Positions 41,588 to 53,266 are shown, counted from the stretch's first letter. The stretch: 64,000 bases of DNA from Breviolum minutum Mf 1.05b.01 (GCA_000507305.1 DF239273.1:135734-199733), one strand, 5' to 3'. Numbers and translations: made by a program. The notes: generated by a model from the letters alone, not told the origin.

Positions 41588-42150
41588 ACAAAAACCGCCA
41601 CGTTTGAAGCGTGGAAGTGCCGTGGAAAGGGGAAATTCGGATGGCATTCTGGTGGAATCCTACACCTGCACCCTGACACTGTTTTTGTTGATGTTTTCTT
41701 CTTGTGGTGAACTGGGCCATGGTGAATTCACAATGATGGTAGCTTCAGACTTTATGAGTGGTTTCATTGGACCTTGGACATATTTGGTATCTATGTTTTT
41801 TGTTAGCTACTCAGGTCGACTTGTTTCAGATGATGATGAAGTGGTGGTGGTAAGCAGCTGCACTCAGATGGGACACACCTGCAAAAGAACTTGAGAGCTG
41901 GCAGTGACATAGAGGCTAAGTATAGCAAATCATTTTCCGTAGCCACCCTTTGCCAAGCCGATGTACATATATACTGCACATATATGTTCGGTACACTGTA
42001 TATTTACATATGTCTATAAATATGTGTGTGTGTGTTTTTGGAATATTTTGACCCTTAAACAAGTCTTGGGCACGGCTTCTTGCTTGAGTTGTTCCATTAG
42101 CACTGCTTGCATCAGCGTTCTTCATTTTGCCTGCACCAGTATCACGACCA
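41588..42150. other. unresolved
   Basis: An open frame to 41894 includes SDDDEVVV before a GTAAGC donor, possibly a tiny exon at 41829-41850. The rest shows nothing. Confidence 0.3.
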
Positions 42151-42173
42151 CCACTGCAATCACCGCAAACACA

Positions 42174-42750
<577 letters not shown>

Positions 42751-43200
42751 ACGAATCAAAGAAAACCACCTCTAACAATAAAACACACAATAATAGCAAG
42801 AATAACAATACGAACACGAACAACAACAAGATGATTCTGAAACTTACTAGTGACTAGCGCCGTTGCTGTGGGGGTCGTAGGGTGCGTTTCTCCAAGATAA
42901 CTGACAGTAGGATGGTTTCTAAATTACCATCAGACAAATGGAGGTCACCAAAAGTGCCTCCTGGAGGAAAATCAAAACAATTGGGGGCACAAGAAAAACA
43001 TCCGTAGATTTTGGGAAGCACTGCGATAGCACTACAATAGCAGTACATTTCGCACGTTGGTGTTCAGGCGTGGACGGACGCGATGCAGGCGGGATTTCAG
43101 AGATATTGTACCTCTAAGTTCCTATGGTTTGTAAAACGGCCCTATGTCATTGTGACTCAGTCATGTTTAATTGAACTCCTTTCAAGGACCGTTGATCTAG

Positions 43201-43259
43201 ACAAACTTCTGTTGCGGCATACCATGATGCTGCTTGTAGTATCACCTGGATATTGAAAG
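43201..43259 (+). CDS. candidate exon
   Basis: QTSVAAYHDAACSITWILK between TTGATCTAG and donor GTGCTG; in frame with 19 codons. Confidence 0.5.
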
Positions 43260-43287
43260 GTGCTGAAATGGATGAGGTGCCTGTGCG

Positions 43288-43548
43288 TTGTTGATGGTGC
43301 ATGACACGTATGATCGGGATTCTTTTCGTGTTGTGTGTTTTCGCATTTTTTCATATCTAAGTGTGAAACCGTACATCGTCTTAGATCAACAGAGAGATGA
43401 TTCTGAATTATTTGCACATTCTTTCCAAAAGAGACCGCTGCTTGGTTTTGTGATGTTGCCTTTTCAGCATGTACATTATAACTATGCATGCATGTACGCA
43501 CTCCTCCCACCGCAGGATGAGCGGCTAGGACTGGTGCGTCATAGCTGA
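43288..43548 (+). CDS. candidate ORF
   Basis: Contains VLDQQRDDSELFAHSFQKRP and, after CCACCGCAG (43515), DERLGLVRHS and TGA. Probably one or two exons plus intron. Confidence 0.35.
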   Translation: MLMVHDTYDRDSFRVVCFRIFSYLSVKPYIVLDQQRDDSELFAHSFQKRPLLGFVMLPFQHVHYNYACMYALLPPQDERLGLVRHS

Positions 43549-43661
43549 CTATCAACAACTAGTATTGTACCCTGCTGGTGATTGGTTGTTTTTTTTCCCC
43601 ATGACATGCAAGTTTTTGTGGTTCATGGTTTCACATTGGAATCAAGTTTCATGACCCGCAG

Positions 43662-43810
43662 GAGAGCAAATGAGAGAAGCCTTGGGTGCTTCCTTGGAGT
43701 CCAGGACCACCTGGAAAAAGAGAGAAAGCATGGTGAAAATGAAAGAAATTGCGAAAAAGCTTTCTGATTTTTCTGTATCCTTTGCCGATTCCAGTCTTAC
43801 GTTTGTATGA
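43662..43810 (+). CDS. candidate exon, UIM-like helix
   Basis: After GACCCGCAG: EQMREALGASLESRTTWKKR, then MVKMKEIAKKLSDF. The MREALGASLE part fits the hydrophobic-xxA-xxx-S core of UIMs but lacks the acidic run. TGA at 43808-43810. Confidence 0.5.
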
Positions 43811-43891
43811 TAGTAGATACACTAATATAGGTTAATATACACATGAATTAATACTGTAAATACTTCAAGATGATTAAGACTAAGAAGCTAG

Positions 43892-43958
43892 CATCACTCC
43901 CGAGGATGGAATCCCCAAAAAGAAACAACAAAAACGTGCTGGATTTGCATCTCAGCAG
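43892..43958 (+). CDS. candidate exon, basic
   Basis: ITPEDGIPKKKQQKRAGFAS, then QQ, closing in phase 0 at a GC donor (GCCAGA). KKKQQKR is nuclear-signal-like. Confidence 0.5.
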
Positions 43959-44315
43959 GCCAGATGAGCCACCACAAATGGCTCTTCCGGTGAAGACCTT
44001 GGAGATAAGATAACATTTTTAGTTGGAAAGAGTCTGAGTCTTTATAGGAAGGAACCTTCAGAAAAAAGGAAGTAAGAATATTACTGTCAATTTGGATGCT
44101 GATGAAATATTATAGATACTAATAGGAATTCTGACCTCAGAAATCTGAAGAAGATCCACAGAAACGATTGACATAAGCACTTGCAATAGACATCAATGTC
44201 ACTGAGATGTGCGCTTGGACACCTTAAGGTAGTGCCTATGATGGAGCCAGTGGCTTATGAGGTGCAACGGTGCACTTTTTCATGGTGAGATTTGGGTGGA
44301 TTTCCCTTCATATGG

Positions 44316-44416
44316 GGATTTCCTAAAATGGTGGTACCCAACAACCATGGATTTTCCTACTAAAAATTGATCATTTTGGGGTGTTTTTGGGGGTACCACC
44401 ATTTAAGGAAGCACCC
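44316..44416. repeat. foldback element, family C-like, copy 3
   Basis: 20-bp arms, TTCCTAAAATGGTGGTACCC (44320-44339) and its complement at 44391-44410, with one mismatch; the loop has TTTTCCTACTAAAAA. Related to the 18438 and 34156 copies. Confidence 0.85.
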
Positions 44417-44734
44417 AACCCATATATCCTAATCTTCAAGCAGTTACAGCTAACAAATTGCTATTTTTCAAAACGTTTGGATGACTCAGCGGATGACTCT
44501 ATAAACTCAAGAAAAAATTGAAGCTAGACTATATGTCATCCTATCGTCCCAGTTCTACGTACAGTTCCATGTTTTTACAAGCTGGAAAATCAACATTTTG
44601 AACCTACAAATCACCCAATTGAAATCCGGAAAATCATTTGAACCAAACATACCTTCATGACTTTTGGAGGTTCCATGTTGCCCCCCCCAACATATCCCCT
44701 GAAAACTGATGGTATCCATCCATGGTCGCCACAG

Positions 44735-44865
44735 GAGGCCGACGTGGATGGCGAGGCCCCAGAAGCTCCTCCAGCCGAAGCGCCGGATGCCAAGCGCCTG
44801 GCGGCGGCGGCTGCGGCAGCACGACGTAGGGGAGACCCAACGAAAAAGTTGGATGGCTGGGAAGG
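44735..44865 (+). CDS. exon, Ala/Glu/Pro-rich
   Basis: After GGTCGCCACAG: EADVDGEAPEAPPAEAPDAK, then an Ala run and RRRGDPTKKLDGWE; donor GTGAGG. Very like the 40991 exon in composition. The next 75 bp in another frame (DDTDEDEQLYQKYLLSSYG) also look coding. Confidence 0.65.
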
Positions 44866-45009
44866 GTGAGGATGATACAGATGAGGATGAACAATTGTAT
44901 CAAAAATATTTGTTATCTTCTTATGGAAATGTATTTTCTCAAAGAACAAATTACTAAAAAAAAGTAGATGCAAGTCTAACAAAAAAGTTACTGAAGTTCT
45001 GAAGCATCA

Positions 45010-45118
45010 CTAGTGGTGGCAACTCAAATATTTTTGGAATTTTCACCGCGATCCCTGGGGAAGATGAACCCATTTTGACGAGCATATTTTTCAAAGGGGT
45101 GCTTCAACCACCAACTAG
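45010..45118 (+). mobile_element. introner-like element A, full copy
   Basis: CTAGTGGTGGCAACTCAAAT ... GATCCCTGGGGAAGATGAAC ... TTCAACCACCAACTAG. The ends are imperfect inverted repeats; no coding capacity. Confidence 0.88.
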
Positions 45119-45328
45119 ATGGTCCTATGGTTGTTAAATCCCTCCCAAGTAGGGTTGTTTCCCTTCCAAATGGCCTATAAACATGGCCTATAAAATGGGA
45201 GTGATCCTAACTAGTTGTATGATCTTATATGTGGATTGAATCAGTTGATGATGATTGAATGATGCAATCAGATGCAATAATGATGCAATATGATGGCCTA
45301 TAAATAGGGGTGATCAATTGATGCGCAG

Positions 45329-45403
45329 GTCTTCAAGGCCTCGAGTCCAGCGACTCCGAGAGCGACTCGGAGCCGGGGGGGGATGGCGGTTCCATGGATA
45401 CAG
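45329..45403 (+). CDS. candidate exon, Ser/Asp-rich
   Basis: LQGLESSDSESDSEPGGDGG, then SMDT; acceptor GATGCGCAG; GC donor (GCGACA). Casein-kinase-type acidic serine clusters. Confidence 0.55.
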
Positions 45404-45511
45404 GCGACAGGGGGGAATGCCCCCTGAGAACTAACATCATGAGAACTGAAAAACATGGAATCACTGCAAGAAGAGGAGATTCCAAATTGAAATCATCTAA
45501 TATGTTATCAT

Positions 45512-45531
45512 CTATATATATATATATTATA

Positions 45532-45564
<33 letters not shown>

Positions 45565-45565
45565 T
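45512..45565. repeat. (TA)n microsatellite
   Basis: Two TA tracts split by ATTATATATATG; self-complementary. Confidence 0.95.
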
Positions 45566-45710
45566 AGGTTCCAACTTAGTTTTTCAGAGTATAGATTTAG
45601 ATTGTTGGCCATGGGACAGGAATGGCTTTGAGGGTTTTTTTCACCTTTTTGGAATATGCTCACCTAAAGTGGGCGCTGTTGGAAAATGGACGGTTTGGAA
45701 TGATTTCCAG

Positions 45711-45809
45711 GAGTACTCCAGCATCAGCTCGGAGGAAGAAGATGAGGCGCAACTGAGCGGTTGTCGCAGCCAATGCGAACACCTCTTGCACGTCATGTAT
45801 GTGTCATAG
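45711..45809 (+). CDS. candidate exon, acidic
   Basis: After ATGATTTCCAG: EYSSISSEEEDEAQLSGCRS, then QCEHLLHV; TAG at 45807-45809. Confidence 0.55.
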   Translation, partial: EYSSISSEEEDEAQLSGCRSQCEHLLHVMYVS

Positions 45810-46230
45810 CCTTATATGTTGAATATGTTTATATAGCATGACCTGTCCTGTCCGTGTATGACCATCGATATCTATATACTGCTTGTGGTAGTGACGGGAA
45901 TAATTGGAATGTCAAGAAACGCCTTGCGAGATGTGGTTTATACCAACAAGAGAGTTAAGAACAATGACACAAGGACTTGACTAGGACCGTATGATGTACG
46001 ATGTGATGTGGTACTGATATGGCAACGTGACCAAGAAGCCTTCAACGCGAGGCAAGTGCTGCCGGATATATATATATATATACACCGATAGAAACCGATC
46101 ATACCACACATCATGCGATGCACAGCTCCGAACAAGAACATAGCCCTGAAAAGATTATAAAGATGCAATCTTTACATCTTTACGAAGTTGCTGCCTTTTT
46201 TGGTGGCTGTCTTTCATTCATGGCATGCAG

Positions 46231-46382
46231 ATGCTATAACTACCGACAGAGCCGGCCAGGGGCCTCCAATGATGGCATTACCTGTGCCCACAGGCCTGCA
46301 AGCAAACAATGTTGATGGATTCAAGAGGATTGTTTCTCAATACCACCCAGACGTCACAAAACCATATCTACCTTGTGTCTAG
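46231..46382 (+). CDS. candidate exon
   Basis: ITTDRAGQGPPMMALPVPTG, then NNVDGFKRIVSQYHPDVTKP, to TAG at 46380-46382. Acceptor GGCATGCAG. Convincing protein texture; no family. Confidence 0.5.
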
Positions 46383-46516
46383 ACACATCAAAAACACCTT
46401 CTGACAGAACGGTTCCTATTCTAAGTCGCTTGTTGCAAATGTTCCCCATTTGTTCGTACTCAGGAATGGCTTTCCAAATTTGTGCCGTTGATTTTGTATG
46501 TGTCATTTTTTTTCAG

Positions 46517-46640
46517 ATCTCTGATCGATCGCTCTGTAAGCAAATCAGGCCCTGAACCGACAAAGCAGAATGGCAATGCTCCGAGAAAAACGGCTGCGTC
46601 GCGAGCCCTAAGCCTTGACATGCTTTGTGTGAAACCCCGT
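46517..46640 (+). CDS. candidate exon, basic
   Basis: After TTTTTTTTCAG the frame contains SVSKSGPEPTKQNGNAPRKT. Open to 46886; the donor is not identified. Confidence 0.45.
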
Positions 46641-46801
46641 CCCTTGTGTGAACAAACATGTCTTTCAATGTCTTTCAACTGCAATTTTTCAGTATTTGAG
46701 CGGGGGTTTCACCGGTACTTTGAAGGAGTGTGTCAAGCACAGGGGCCCCCAAACTCTTGTTTTTTGCACAGCAACTCTAGCTTAGCTCGGCCACAAGGCA
46801 G

Positions 46802-46849
46802 GATGAGGACCAAGAAGTGCGGCAGAAACTGCTTGGTCGGGAGCCTTGG
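46802..46849 (+). CDS. exon
   Basis: Sixteen codons, phase 0, DEDQEVRQKLLGREPW, between CACAAGGCAG and donor GTTTCG. Confidence 0.6.
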
Positions 46850-46936
46850 GTTTCGGTTTTTTGGTTGTCAAAAATTTCTGGAGTAGCTGTGATAACAACG
46901 ACATATTCTTCATGGACAAAATCCGGGGGAGAGCAG

Positions 46937-47054
46937 CACCAGCATTCAAGATATCCCAAATGATTTTTACAGTGTTGGAGAACCATCCCAACCTGCCTAC
47001 AAGATTGTATCCATCCACAGTGGAAAGAGAACGATGCAAACCGGTGCCGTTGAA
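46937..47054 (+). CDS. exon
   Basis: The frame contains TSIQDIPNDFYSVGEPSQPA and ends QTGAVE before GTGTGG. Phase fits the next exon. The frame is part of a very long open stretch to 47351. Confidence 0.6.
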
Positions 47055-47108
47055 GTGTGGTGTTTTGTTTTTTCTATGGTCTGGCTGTCATCAGGACAGA
47101 TTTTCCAG

Positions 47109-47168
47109 CAATTGTCGGACTACTGCGGCACGCCCAAGAGGGCCACGGTGAAGGCTGGAGTTGCCTGG
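47109..47168 (+). CDS. exon
   Basis: Twenty codons, phase 0, QLSDYCGTPKRATVKAGVAW, between GATTTTCCAG and donor GTGGAT. Confidence 0.6.
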
Positions 47169-48235
47169 GTGGATCCTGGGTGTACCCTGGGAAGGAACAT
47201 CTCCTCACTAAGATTGTGTTCATGTTCCCAAGCTGGGATATGTGAGTTCCTTAGAGCCTTAGAGGGTATCCGTATTTTGTTAGAAGGCAGGGAAAACATG
47301 GGAAAACGTGGAGGGGCTATGCGGTATAGCGAAGGGGACATACTTTACTAGATAATATAAGATTTCATGGGTACATTGGAGTTGCAGATGTTACTTTTCA
47401 TGTTGTCTATGTATGTGGGTGTGTGCGTGTGACACTTTTAGGACGTTTGCCGCTAGTGCATCCATGTCTCCATATTCATTTTCACTTCCACACTCAGAAC
47501 ATGTACAGTACATGTCTACGTCCGTCATCACTGTGACAATCGCAATGCTTCTCCTCATCCTCATCCATCTCAGTGTCTCTTCATACTCTATTCTTATGCA
47601 CCTATATACTGTATGTATGTAGACAATCGATGATGCTTCTACTTATACAGTAATGGTGTAAAGTGATTAGTAACCCCGAACAAACTGGAGGTAGAAATTA
47701 AGTTAAAGATTGGTATAGTAAGGAGGTTTGTATATATACATGGTTTTGAATGTACCCACGGAGTCTGTATTCGTCTAGTAGTCCTAACCCCAAACAGTTG
47801 GAACACTTTATTTCCTATCCCTTTATTACTGTAATCGCTTTGTCGGGCTCTTATGGGGCACCCCCTTGTCCAATTGATTTGAGGCTTGATTTGAATACTT
47901 TTTGATTTTGAATAAGAAACAAATCTTGTTGTCGTTTTTAGATGTGGGGGGTATCTTTCAACATAAATGAAACACAAAACTTCCAAGGAAATGGAAAGGA
48001 CATGAAAGCAAAGGAAGTTATTGGACATGAAAGAGTTCAAAAAGCGGCTTGCAGGAGTATTTGAAAGTCAAGTCCCTACAAAAGTTGGGTCACTTTGATT
48101 TACTACAGCGATTGAGGGTCGCCAGGGATGATGGTCCATTTTCCTACTAAATAAAGGAGCTATTTGGAACCCCAGAATTCTCAACATCACAGGGTAGAGT
48201 TGCTTCTCCACATATCTCCAACGTGCGACCTCCAG
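47169..48235. other. mostly unresolved
   Basis: Possible small exon at 47231-47265 (GICEFLRALE). The rest (47350-48200) shows no supported feature. Confidence 0.3.
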
Positions 48236-48305
48236 GGGATGCAGCGCTTTGTGACGATGGTCTGGGAACCCGAAAAACTTCAGAAACAACAGCAGTTCCA
48301 GCAAG
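48236..48305 (+). CDS. candidate exon, Gln-rich helix
   Basis: GMQRFVTMVWEPEKLQKQQQ, then FQQ; acceptor GCGACCTCCAG, GC donor (GCTGGA). Confidence 0.5.
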
Positions 48306-49109
48306 GCTGGAGCAGTTCCTCTATTACCTTTAGATCCTGGACCCTTATTAAATGGACCTGTATTCCCCATTATTTCCCAGATCTTAGATCTTGTAAGATA
48401 TTACAGTCATATTTCATATATCCTTCCCCTTTATTGGTGGAAGAATTGTTGTGACTGAAAGGTCATAATGTCAAATTTAAAAAAATAGATGAATTTATAG
48501 CGACCTTCCACGATATCTCACCCCAATATTCCTATATCATGTCACCCTTTGACTCTAGAAGTCAGATATTTATGTAATTAGTTTGAAGATTTCATATAAG
48601 TAGTATACGTACAGTTATATAATAGTAGTATTAGTATACTCATGGAGACGGCGATGGTACGATGGAGAGAGAGTAGCATAAGGTTCAGAATCATGACTGG
48701 AACCACAGGTGTTGAAGTGACAGTTGAACTGTTACTGCAGATGATGTTCCTTCCCGCTTTCCGCATTGGAAACTCCATGTGGTACCTATTGGATGCAGCT
48801 GTGTGATGTTCAAGTTTTGGCAGCCACGCTGATCCAACAGGTTGGGCTATTAGCTATTGGGAATACTGAAAAATCTCTGAGGGCACAAGGCAGATTTAGT
48901 GGCTTAGGTAGTCTATACCCCAATTACACAGCCAAACTAGCAGTAGCATGAAATCCAAACAAATGATGCTTTGGAGAGGATTGAGCGGTTCCATGTTCCA
49001 GCTAATTGTTTTTTTTGGCAGTGGTTTTGATATTTGGAGATAGTTTAGCATATGATCTTGTTGGTTGGCCAAAATTCATTTGGCTGTTCAATCTTCTCAT
49101 TTTCCGTAG

Positions 49110-49241
49110 AAGGAAGGGAAGCGCCCACAAGCGGCGCAGCCCTGCAAAAACGTCGCCAGATGCCTCGCTGGTGGTGCTTTCTGCCGTTGCTGTGGGCTGT
49201 TGAAGGGGACCATGATGAAATTGGACCTGGAGATATGGTAG
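49110..49241 (+). CDS. candidate exon, frame ambiguous
   Basis: After CATTTTCCGTAG all three frames are open. Phase 0 gives KEGKRPQAAQPCKNVARCLA; another gives KGSAHKRRSPAKTSPDASL. GC-rich; likely an exon upstream of the cupin exons. Confidence 0.4.
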   Translation, partial: KEGKRPQAAQPCKNVARCLAGGAFCRCCGLLKGTMMKLDLEIW

Positions 49242-49473
49242 TAACACACCATGAGAATGCTGGCCTTCAAGATGGACGGCATGATCGATTTCCTTGTACC
49301 GAGCAGCCAGAGGTAATACCTTGGAATCGTGCACATGTTTTCAAAATCAATCATGAGCCCTACACCAACGAAAAGAAGGCATGCAGCTTAGAATTTTCCA
49401 GTTGCGGTTTTGGCTTCGAACAATTCAAGGGGGGATTTTTTGCAGGTGATGGAAGCTCCTGGTTCCACGCCAG

Positions 49474-49590
49474 AAAAATCCCCCAGCAACTAAGGTCTTT
49501 GTGAGGAAGGGTGAAGTCCCTCCACTAACACAGGTCAGCGTGGCTGACTTCAAGGATGGTGGATATTTTGAGGCTCATGACCATGAAGAC
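49474..49590 (+). CDS. cupin exon 1 (motif 1)
   Basis: Starts KNPPATKVFVRKGEVPPLTQ and reaches DFKDGGYFEAHDHED. G-x5-H-x-H of cupin motif 1 is exact (GGYFEAHDH), giving two metal-binding His. Acceptor CACGCCAG. The junction to the next exon (50076) is one base out of register with a canonical donor and is unresolved; the frame itself stays open to 49614. Confidence 0.75.
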
Positions 49591-50075
49591 ATGTTTGGGA
49601 GCCTTGGGTTTTAACGAGTAGGAACTGAGGGGATCCTACATCTAACGGTCCGAAGTATGATATAAATTGATATAGGTAAATCAGTATCCTGAACCTTAAG
49701 ATGCAGTAAGTGCTTTGAAGTGCTTGTAGGAGGGAGTATGCTTTCGCATTGCAGGGTCAAAAACATAAGAAAGACCTCTAAAGAAAAGAGACAGTCGAGT
49801 TTGGGACAAATGCTGCCTACAAAATGTTGCATAAGAGTGTCTCAAATTTCCGGACCAAATCAAAACTACAACTGGAAGACTGGAATCAAAGAAATGTTCA
49901 GTGACTTCTGTAGGTACACTCCCTGAAACTAACATAGCCCCTGAAAATAGGCTATGAAACTATATAGTATTCCAACCATCCATTTTCAGGTTCTATCTTA
50001 ATCTTCCGGGGTGTACATCACTTCGGGTCAATACAGCCAGGAATGGTCGGTCAACTTTTGGATATTTCCAATCAG

Positions 50076-50173
50076 CTCTGAGGATTTTTTACGTCCTCAA
50101 CGGCAGCGGCAAATTTGCCATCACGGAACGCGGCATCGACGGAGAGTCGTGGAGCCGCGTTGAGATCAAAGCT
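50076..50173 (+). CDS. cupin exon 2 (beta-barrel core)
   Basis: LRIFYVLNGSGKFAITERGI, then SWSRVEIKA. FYVLxGSGxF is the standard strand after motif 1. It closes in phase 0 at a GC donor (GCAACA) and joins to EAGLFLHVPPG. Confidence 0.78.
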
Positions 50174-50732
50174 GCAACATGGTTGGATCATTTTGAGTGG
50201 TATGTACTGCTTATTACTGCTTTTTCTCCTGTTTTTTGGGGGGGATGGTGGTGGTATTTTTTTGTGTTCCTTTTAATGATTTCTTTTTGAAGCTGTACCC
50301 TCGAGGCGACTAAGATATTCACATGTCTATACATATCTCACCTTGCGCCCCCTCCATGGATTGGAGGGCTGTTGGATTTGCAAGTCATCTATTGCTATAG
50401 CAGCTAGCAAGGTGGTTTTGTGCATCCACCCTTGCACCTTTGGGGTGGAAATTTCATGAAATTTCGAGTTTTAGATCAGTTGTTTGTGGCCAAACGTGGC
50501 AAATGCCCTTTCAAGATGAATTTAAAACACAAAAGAGTCCTTACAAAATTTAGGATCCCTGGATATCAGTCATCCTATGAGTAAAACAACCATGTTCCAA
50601 GGTCAAACATGGGGGTGAATATTGAATTCTGTTTTGACACAAATATTTGTCGATATGACATCATATTTGACACATCATACTGACCACCAAAGGTTTACCG
50701 GGTCCATCGGTGTGTTTATCACGTTCGCCGAG

Positions 50733-50822
50733 GAAGCGGGCTTGTTTTTACATGTGCCACCTGGTGTTCAGCATGCTGCTGGGACCGAAACTTACCATAG
50801 ATCACTGCCATTTGATGTGTGA
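50733..50822 (+). CDS. cupin terminal exon (motif 2)
   Basis: EAGLFLHVPPGVQHAAGTET, then YHRSLPFDV and TGA. G-x5-P-x-G-x2-H matches cupin motif 2 exactly (GLFLHVPPGVQH) with the third metal-binding His. Small cupins include dioxygenases, isomerases and storage or sensor proteins; the subfamily cannot be fixed (acireductone dioxygenase-like strands, but no full match). Confidence 0.8.
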   Translation, partial: EAGLFLHVPPGVQHAAGTETYHRSLPFDV

Positions 50823-50922
50823 AACTCTCCACACCAAACCCCCCACACTTTGCACATGCCAAATCTATATAAGTCAAGATTGCCATTTTTCCTTGGAATT
50901 GAGGCTGGTTTATCAGATGCAG

Positions 50923-51038
50923 GCTTACAATTCCTCATGGTTGGTGCGGCGACAGGCGCGAAATGCACCAAGACAGCCATCATGGAAGCTAAAGAAGCCA
51001 TGGAATGCCACCCAGCCATGTCAGTGGTAGGATTTCAG
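50923..51038 (+). CDS. candidate exon
   Basis: LQFLMVGAATGAKCTKTAIM, then EAKEAMECHPAMSVVGFQ, closing in phase 0 at GTGGCA. Acceptor CAGATGCAG. Unknown family. Confidence 0.5.
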
Positions 51039-51738
51039 GTGGCACGGGTTTCATGAAAATGTCACGTTTTCTTCCCCCCTGCAAGTTATGATGATGGTGG
51101 GAGTAGCAGCCTCAAGCAGCTGCAAAACTCCCTGAAGGTGGCATATCATAGCGACAGTTGTGGGGATGGGACCTGAATTTTGATACCAAATTCGACTTTT
51201 TTTGGGACTAAAACAGCGGGGAGATTTTTATTTCTCCAAGAAGATGTGTTGAAGAAAAGGATCCAAAGGGTGGTGCACCATGTTATGTTGATGTTGATGA
51301 CATTTCTTTTGCTTAAGATTTGCTACAACTTTGGTCAGCAAAGAGAAGTATCGAGTTGATTTCAGGTATCTTTCCTTTGCACCCAGCAAGAGTCGCGAAT
51401 GAACAACCTGACGTATATTGCATGATATAAGTGTAAAGAAGTTATAAGTTATAATAAATTGTATACCTAAGTACACATCTTTTGGCATATGCTTCGACTA
51501 TATTATATACACATGGGATGCCCCGGGAAAACTATATATTATTGATTGTGGCATTGATTTGATATTCCATCAAGTTTTGATGCAACACGTCAAGAGGTTT
51601 CAAGGCATCTTCTGTTTAGCTAGGTCCCTTCAAAATCCTCCAAGATATCCAAGTTTTTTTCAGGTCTGTGCAAAAAAAATCCTGAGGTCATTTATAGATG
51701 ACAGAGTTCCCAAAAAAGGTATGGTACCTGCAGCACAG

Positions 51739-51776
51739 GGTCCAGGGTGTCGGTGTTCGATGCTCCTACAGCTGAG
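51739..51776 (+). CDS. candidate exon
   Basis: SRVSVFDAPTAE between CAGCACAG and donor GTAATG. Phase 0 at its 3' end, as is the start of the exon at 51803 only 26 bp on. Confidence 0.5.
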
Positions 51777-51802
51777 GTAATGCCGCCACACGATTTCAAC
51801 AG

Positions 51803-51898
51803 CTTCAAATCGCGGAGGTTGCCCTGCCCGGTGAGGGCGCGAAGATGTTTGAAGTGGAAAGACCTTTTGGACATGACAGGAAAAGGAATGCCAATTGA
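51803..51898 (+). CDS. candidate exon
   Basis: LQIAEVALPGEGAKMFEVER, then PFGHDRKR, after CGATTTCAACAG. TGA at 51896-51898; may end earlier. Confidence 0.5.
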   Translation, partial: LQIAEVALPGEGAKMFEVERPFGHDRKRNAN

Positions 51899-52078
51899 AT
51901 GAAACTTCCGCAAGTGGCAAATCAAAATTATTACAGTTATGGTACTGCTGATGGGAAGAAACCTGACTATGAACCTTTTTTTGGGATGTACAAACATCGT
52001 TGTAAATAGTCGGATAACTTACCAACCTCCCCTGGTTGGAGATTCCGGTTGACCTTATTTGGCACCTGGCGAAAGCAG

Positions 52079-52150
52079 GTGGAAAGTGTGCAGCTTTCGA
52101 CAGAGAAACCCAACATCCAGCGGCGGATGCTGCAAAACACTAGCGCCTTG
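52079..52150 (+). CDS. exon
   Basis: Twenty-four codons, phase 0: starts VESVQLSTEKPNIQRRMLQ, ends TSAL before the donor GTAAAG. Acceptor GCGAAAGCAG. Confidence 0.6.
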
Positions 52151-52233
52151 GTAAAGCAACCTTCCAAGTTTGAATCATTTGCATGACATTTGCTCCTTTG
52201 ATCATTTTGAACCGGAGAATTGCAGTTTTCCAG

Positions 52234-52299
52234 TGAATCGCTGTTGGAATACTTGGAGGAATTCTGGGTTCCAGATGTGACCGTCTTTGTCCCATCAAG
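52234..52299 (+). CDS. exon
   Basis: ESLLEYLEEFWVPDVTVFVP, then S and two bases of the next codon; acceptor GTTTTCCAG, donor GTGGAA. The frame remains open to 52408. Confidence 0.58.
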
Positions 52300-52616
52300 G
52301 TGGAATGCCCAACGTGAGAACCCTGGAGCATATTACAATGCCCTATGGGGAAAGTTGCTTGAACAGTGCATTTTCACAAGGGATTTTCTGGAGGTTTTCC
52401 AAGGATGAAAGTATGCTGTCGTACATTCAACAGCAGTCAAATACACTTCGATGATGAGGACATATGAGGACAATATGCGCGGATGTCGTATAGATCCGGA
52501 GATCCAATAAACCTGCAGTTTCTGACACCAACTCTTACAAAATGGAAGGGGTTCTAATATGTTGACTTTGTGGTTGAGAGTTGGCAATTCCCCTTGTTGA
52601 GGTTATGAAGCTGCAG

Positions 52617-52711
52617 ATGACGATGCTGGCTTGACCAAGGCGTGTTTTAAGGGGTCATTGCATGCATCACATCCAATGGTTGATGAAGTGTTGATGAACA
52701 CCGAAGACTAG
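52617..52711 (+). CDS. candidate exon
   Basis: DDAGLTKACFKGSLHASHPM, then VDEVLMNTED and TAG; acceptor AAGCTGCAG. Confidence 0.5.
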
Positions 52712-53004
52712 AGATTCCACATGTCACGTAAAGTTTTCTCTCAAAAATCATGGAAGTTGAACATAACCCGTTACCGTTTGGTTGTAAAGGAAACATCCAC
52801 CGTCTCTTATATTTTCAACCAGTATTGATACAGGAGCACTCCACTTTGGTATAGATGGTACATGATGGTATCATATTGTGGGCACCTGTTGTTTTTGGGT
52901 CTTGTTTTTCCACCAGCTACTTTGATGCCTTGGTGTAACCCCAAATTTCTTCCCCAAGACAACAAAAGGCCCCAAACACTCCCATTTCAGTCATTTCATG
53001 CCAG

Positions 53005-53166
53005 GTTTTTGTTGCACTAGATGGTTGGGCTGGAATCCGTCTCCCTCCGAAAACCGGTTTGCTGGAAAAAACGGCTGTTGCTGTGGTACCACCACATTCT
53101 GAATTTACGATCACAGCTGCCAGTCCAATGTTTGCAATGCACCTCGGCCAAGTTTTTTTAAAATGA
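53005..53166 (+). CDS. exon, beta-rich
   Basis: After TTCATGCCAG, open 53 codons in phase 0: VFVALDGWAGIRLPPKTGLL, then AVAVVPPHSEFTITAASP and AMHLGQ. Alternating hydrophobics suggest a beta-sandwich or barrel. TGA at 53164-53166. Confidence 0.58.
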   Translation, partial: VFVALDGWAGIRLPPKTGLLEKTAVAVVPPHSEFTITAASPMFAMHLGQVFLK

Positions 53167-53266
53167 AAATTTGCAATGAACTTGAGTGGCTTTTCTATGC
53201 ATCTTTTGGATTCTTTTGGTGTGGTGATTTCTTGGGAATTTCCTTTCTTTTTTTAGTCATTTTCAG

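Noticed and set aside
47473-47622. Hydrophobic ORF resembling a membrane protein
   Set aside because: AT/T-rich sequence gives Leu/Ile/Ser frames by chance; no splice or start context.
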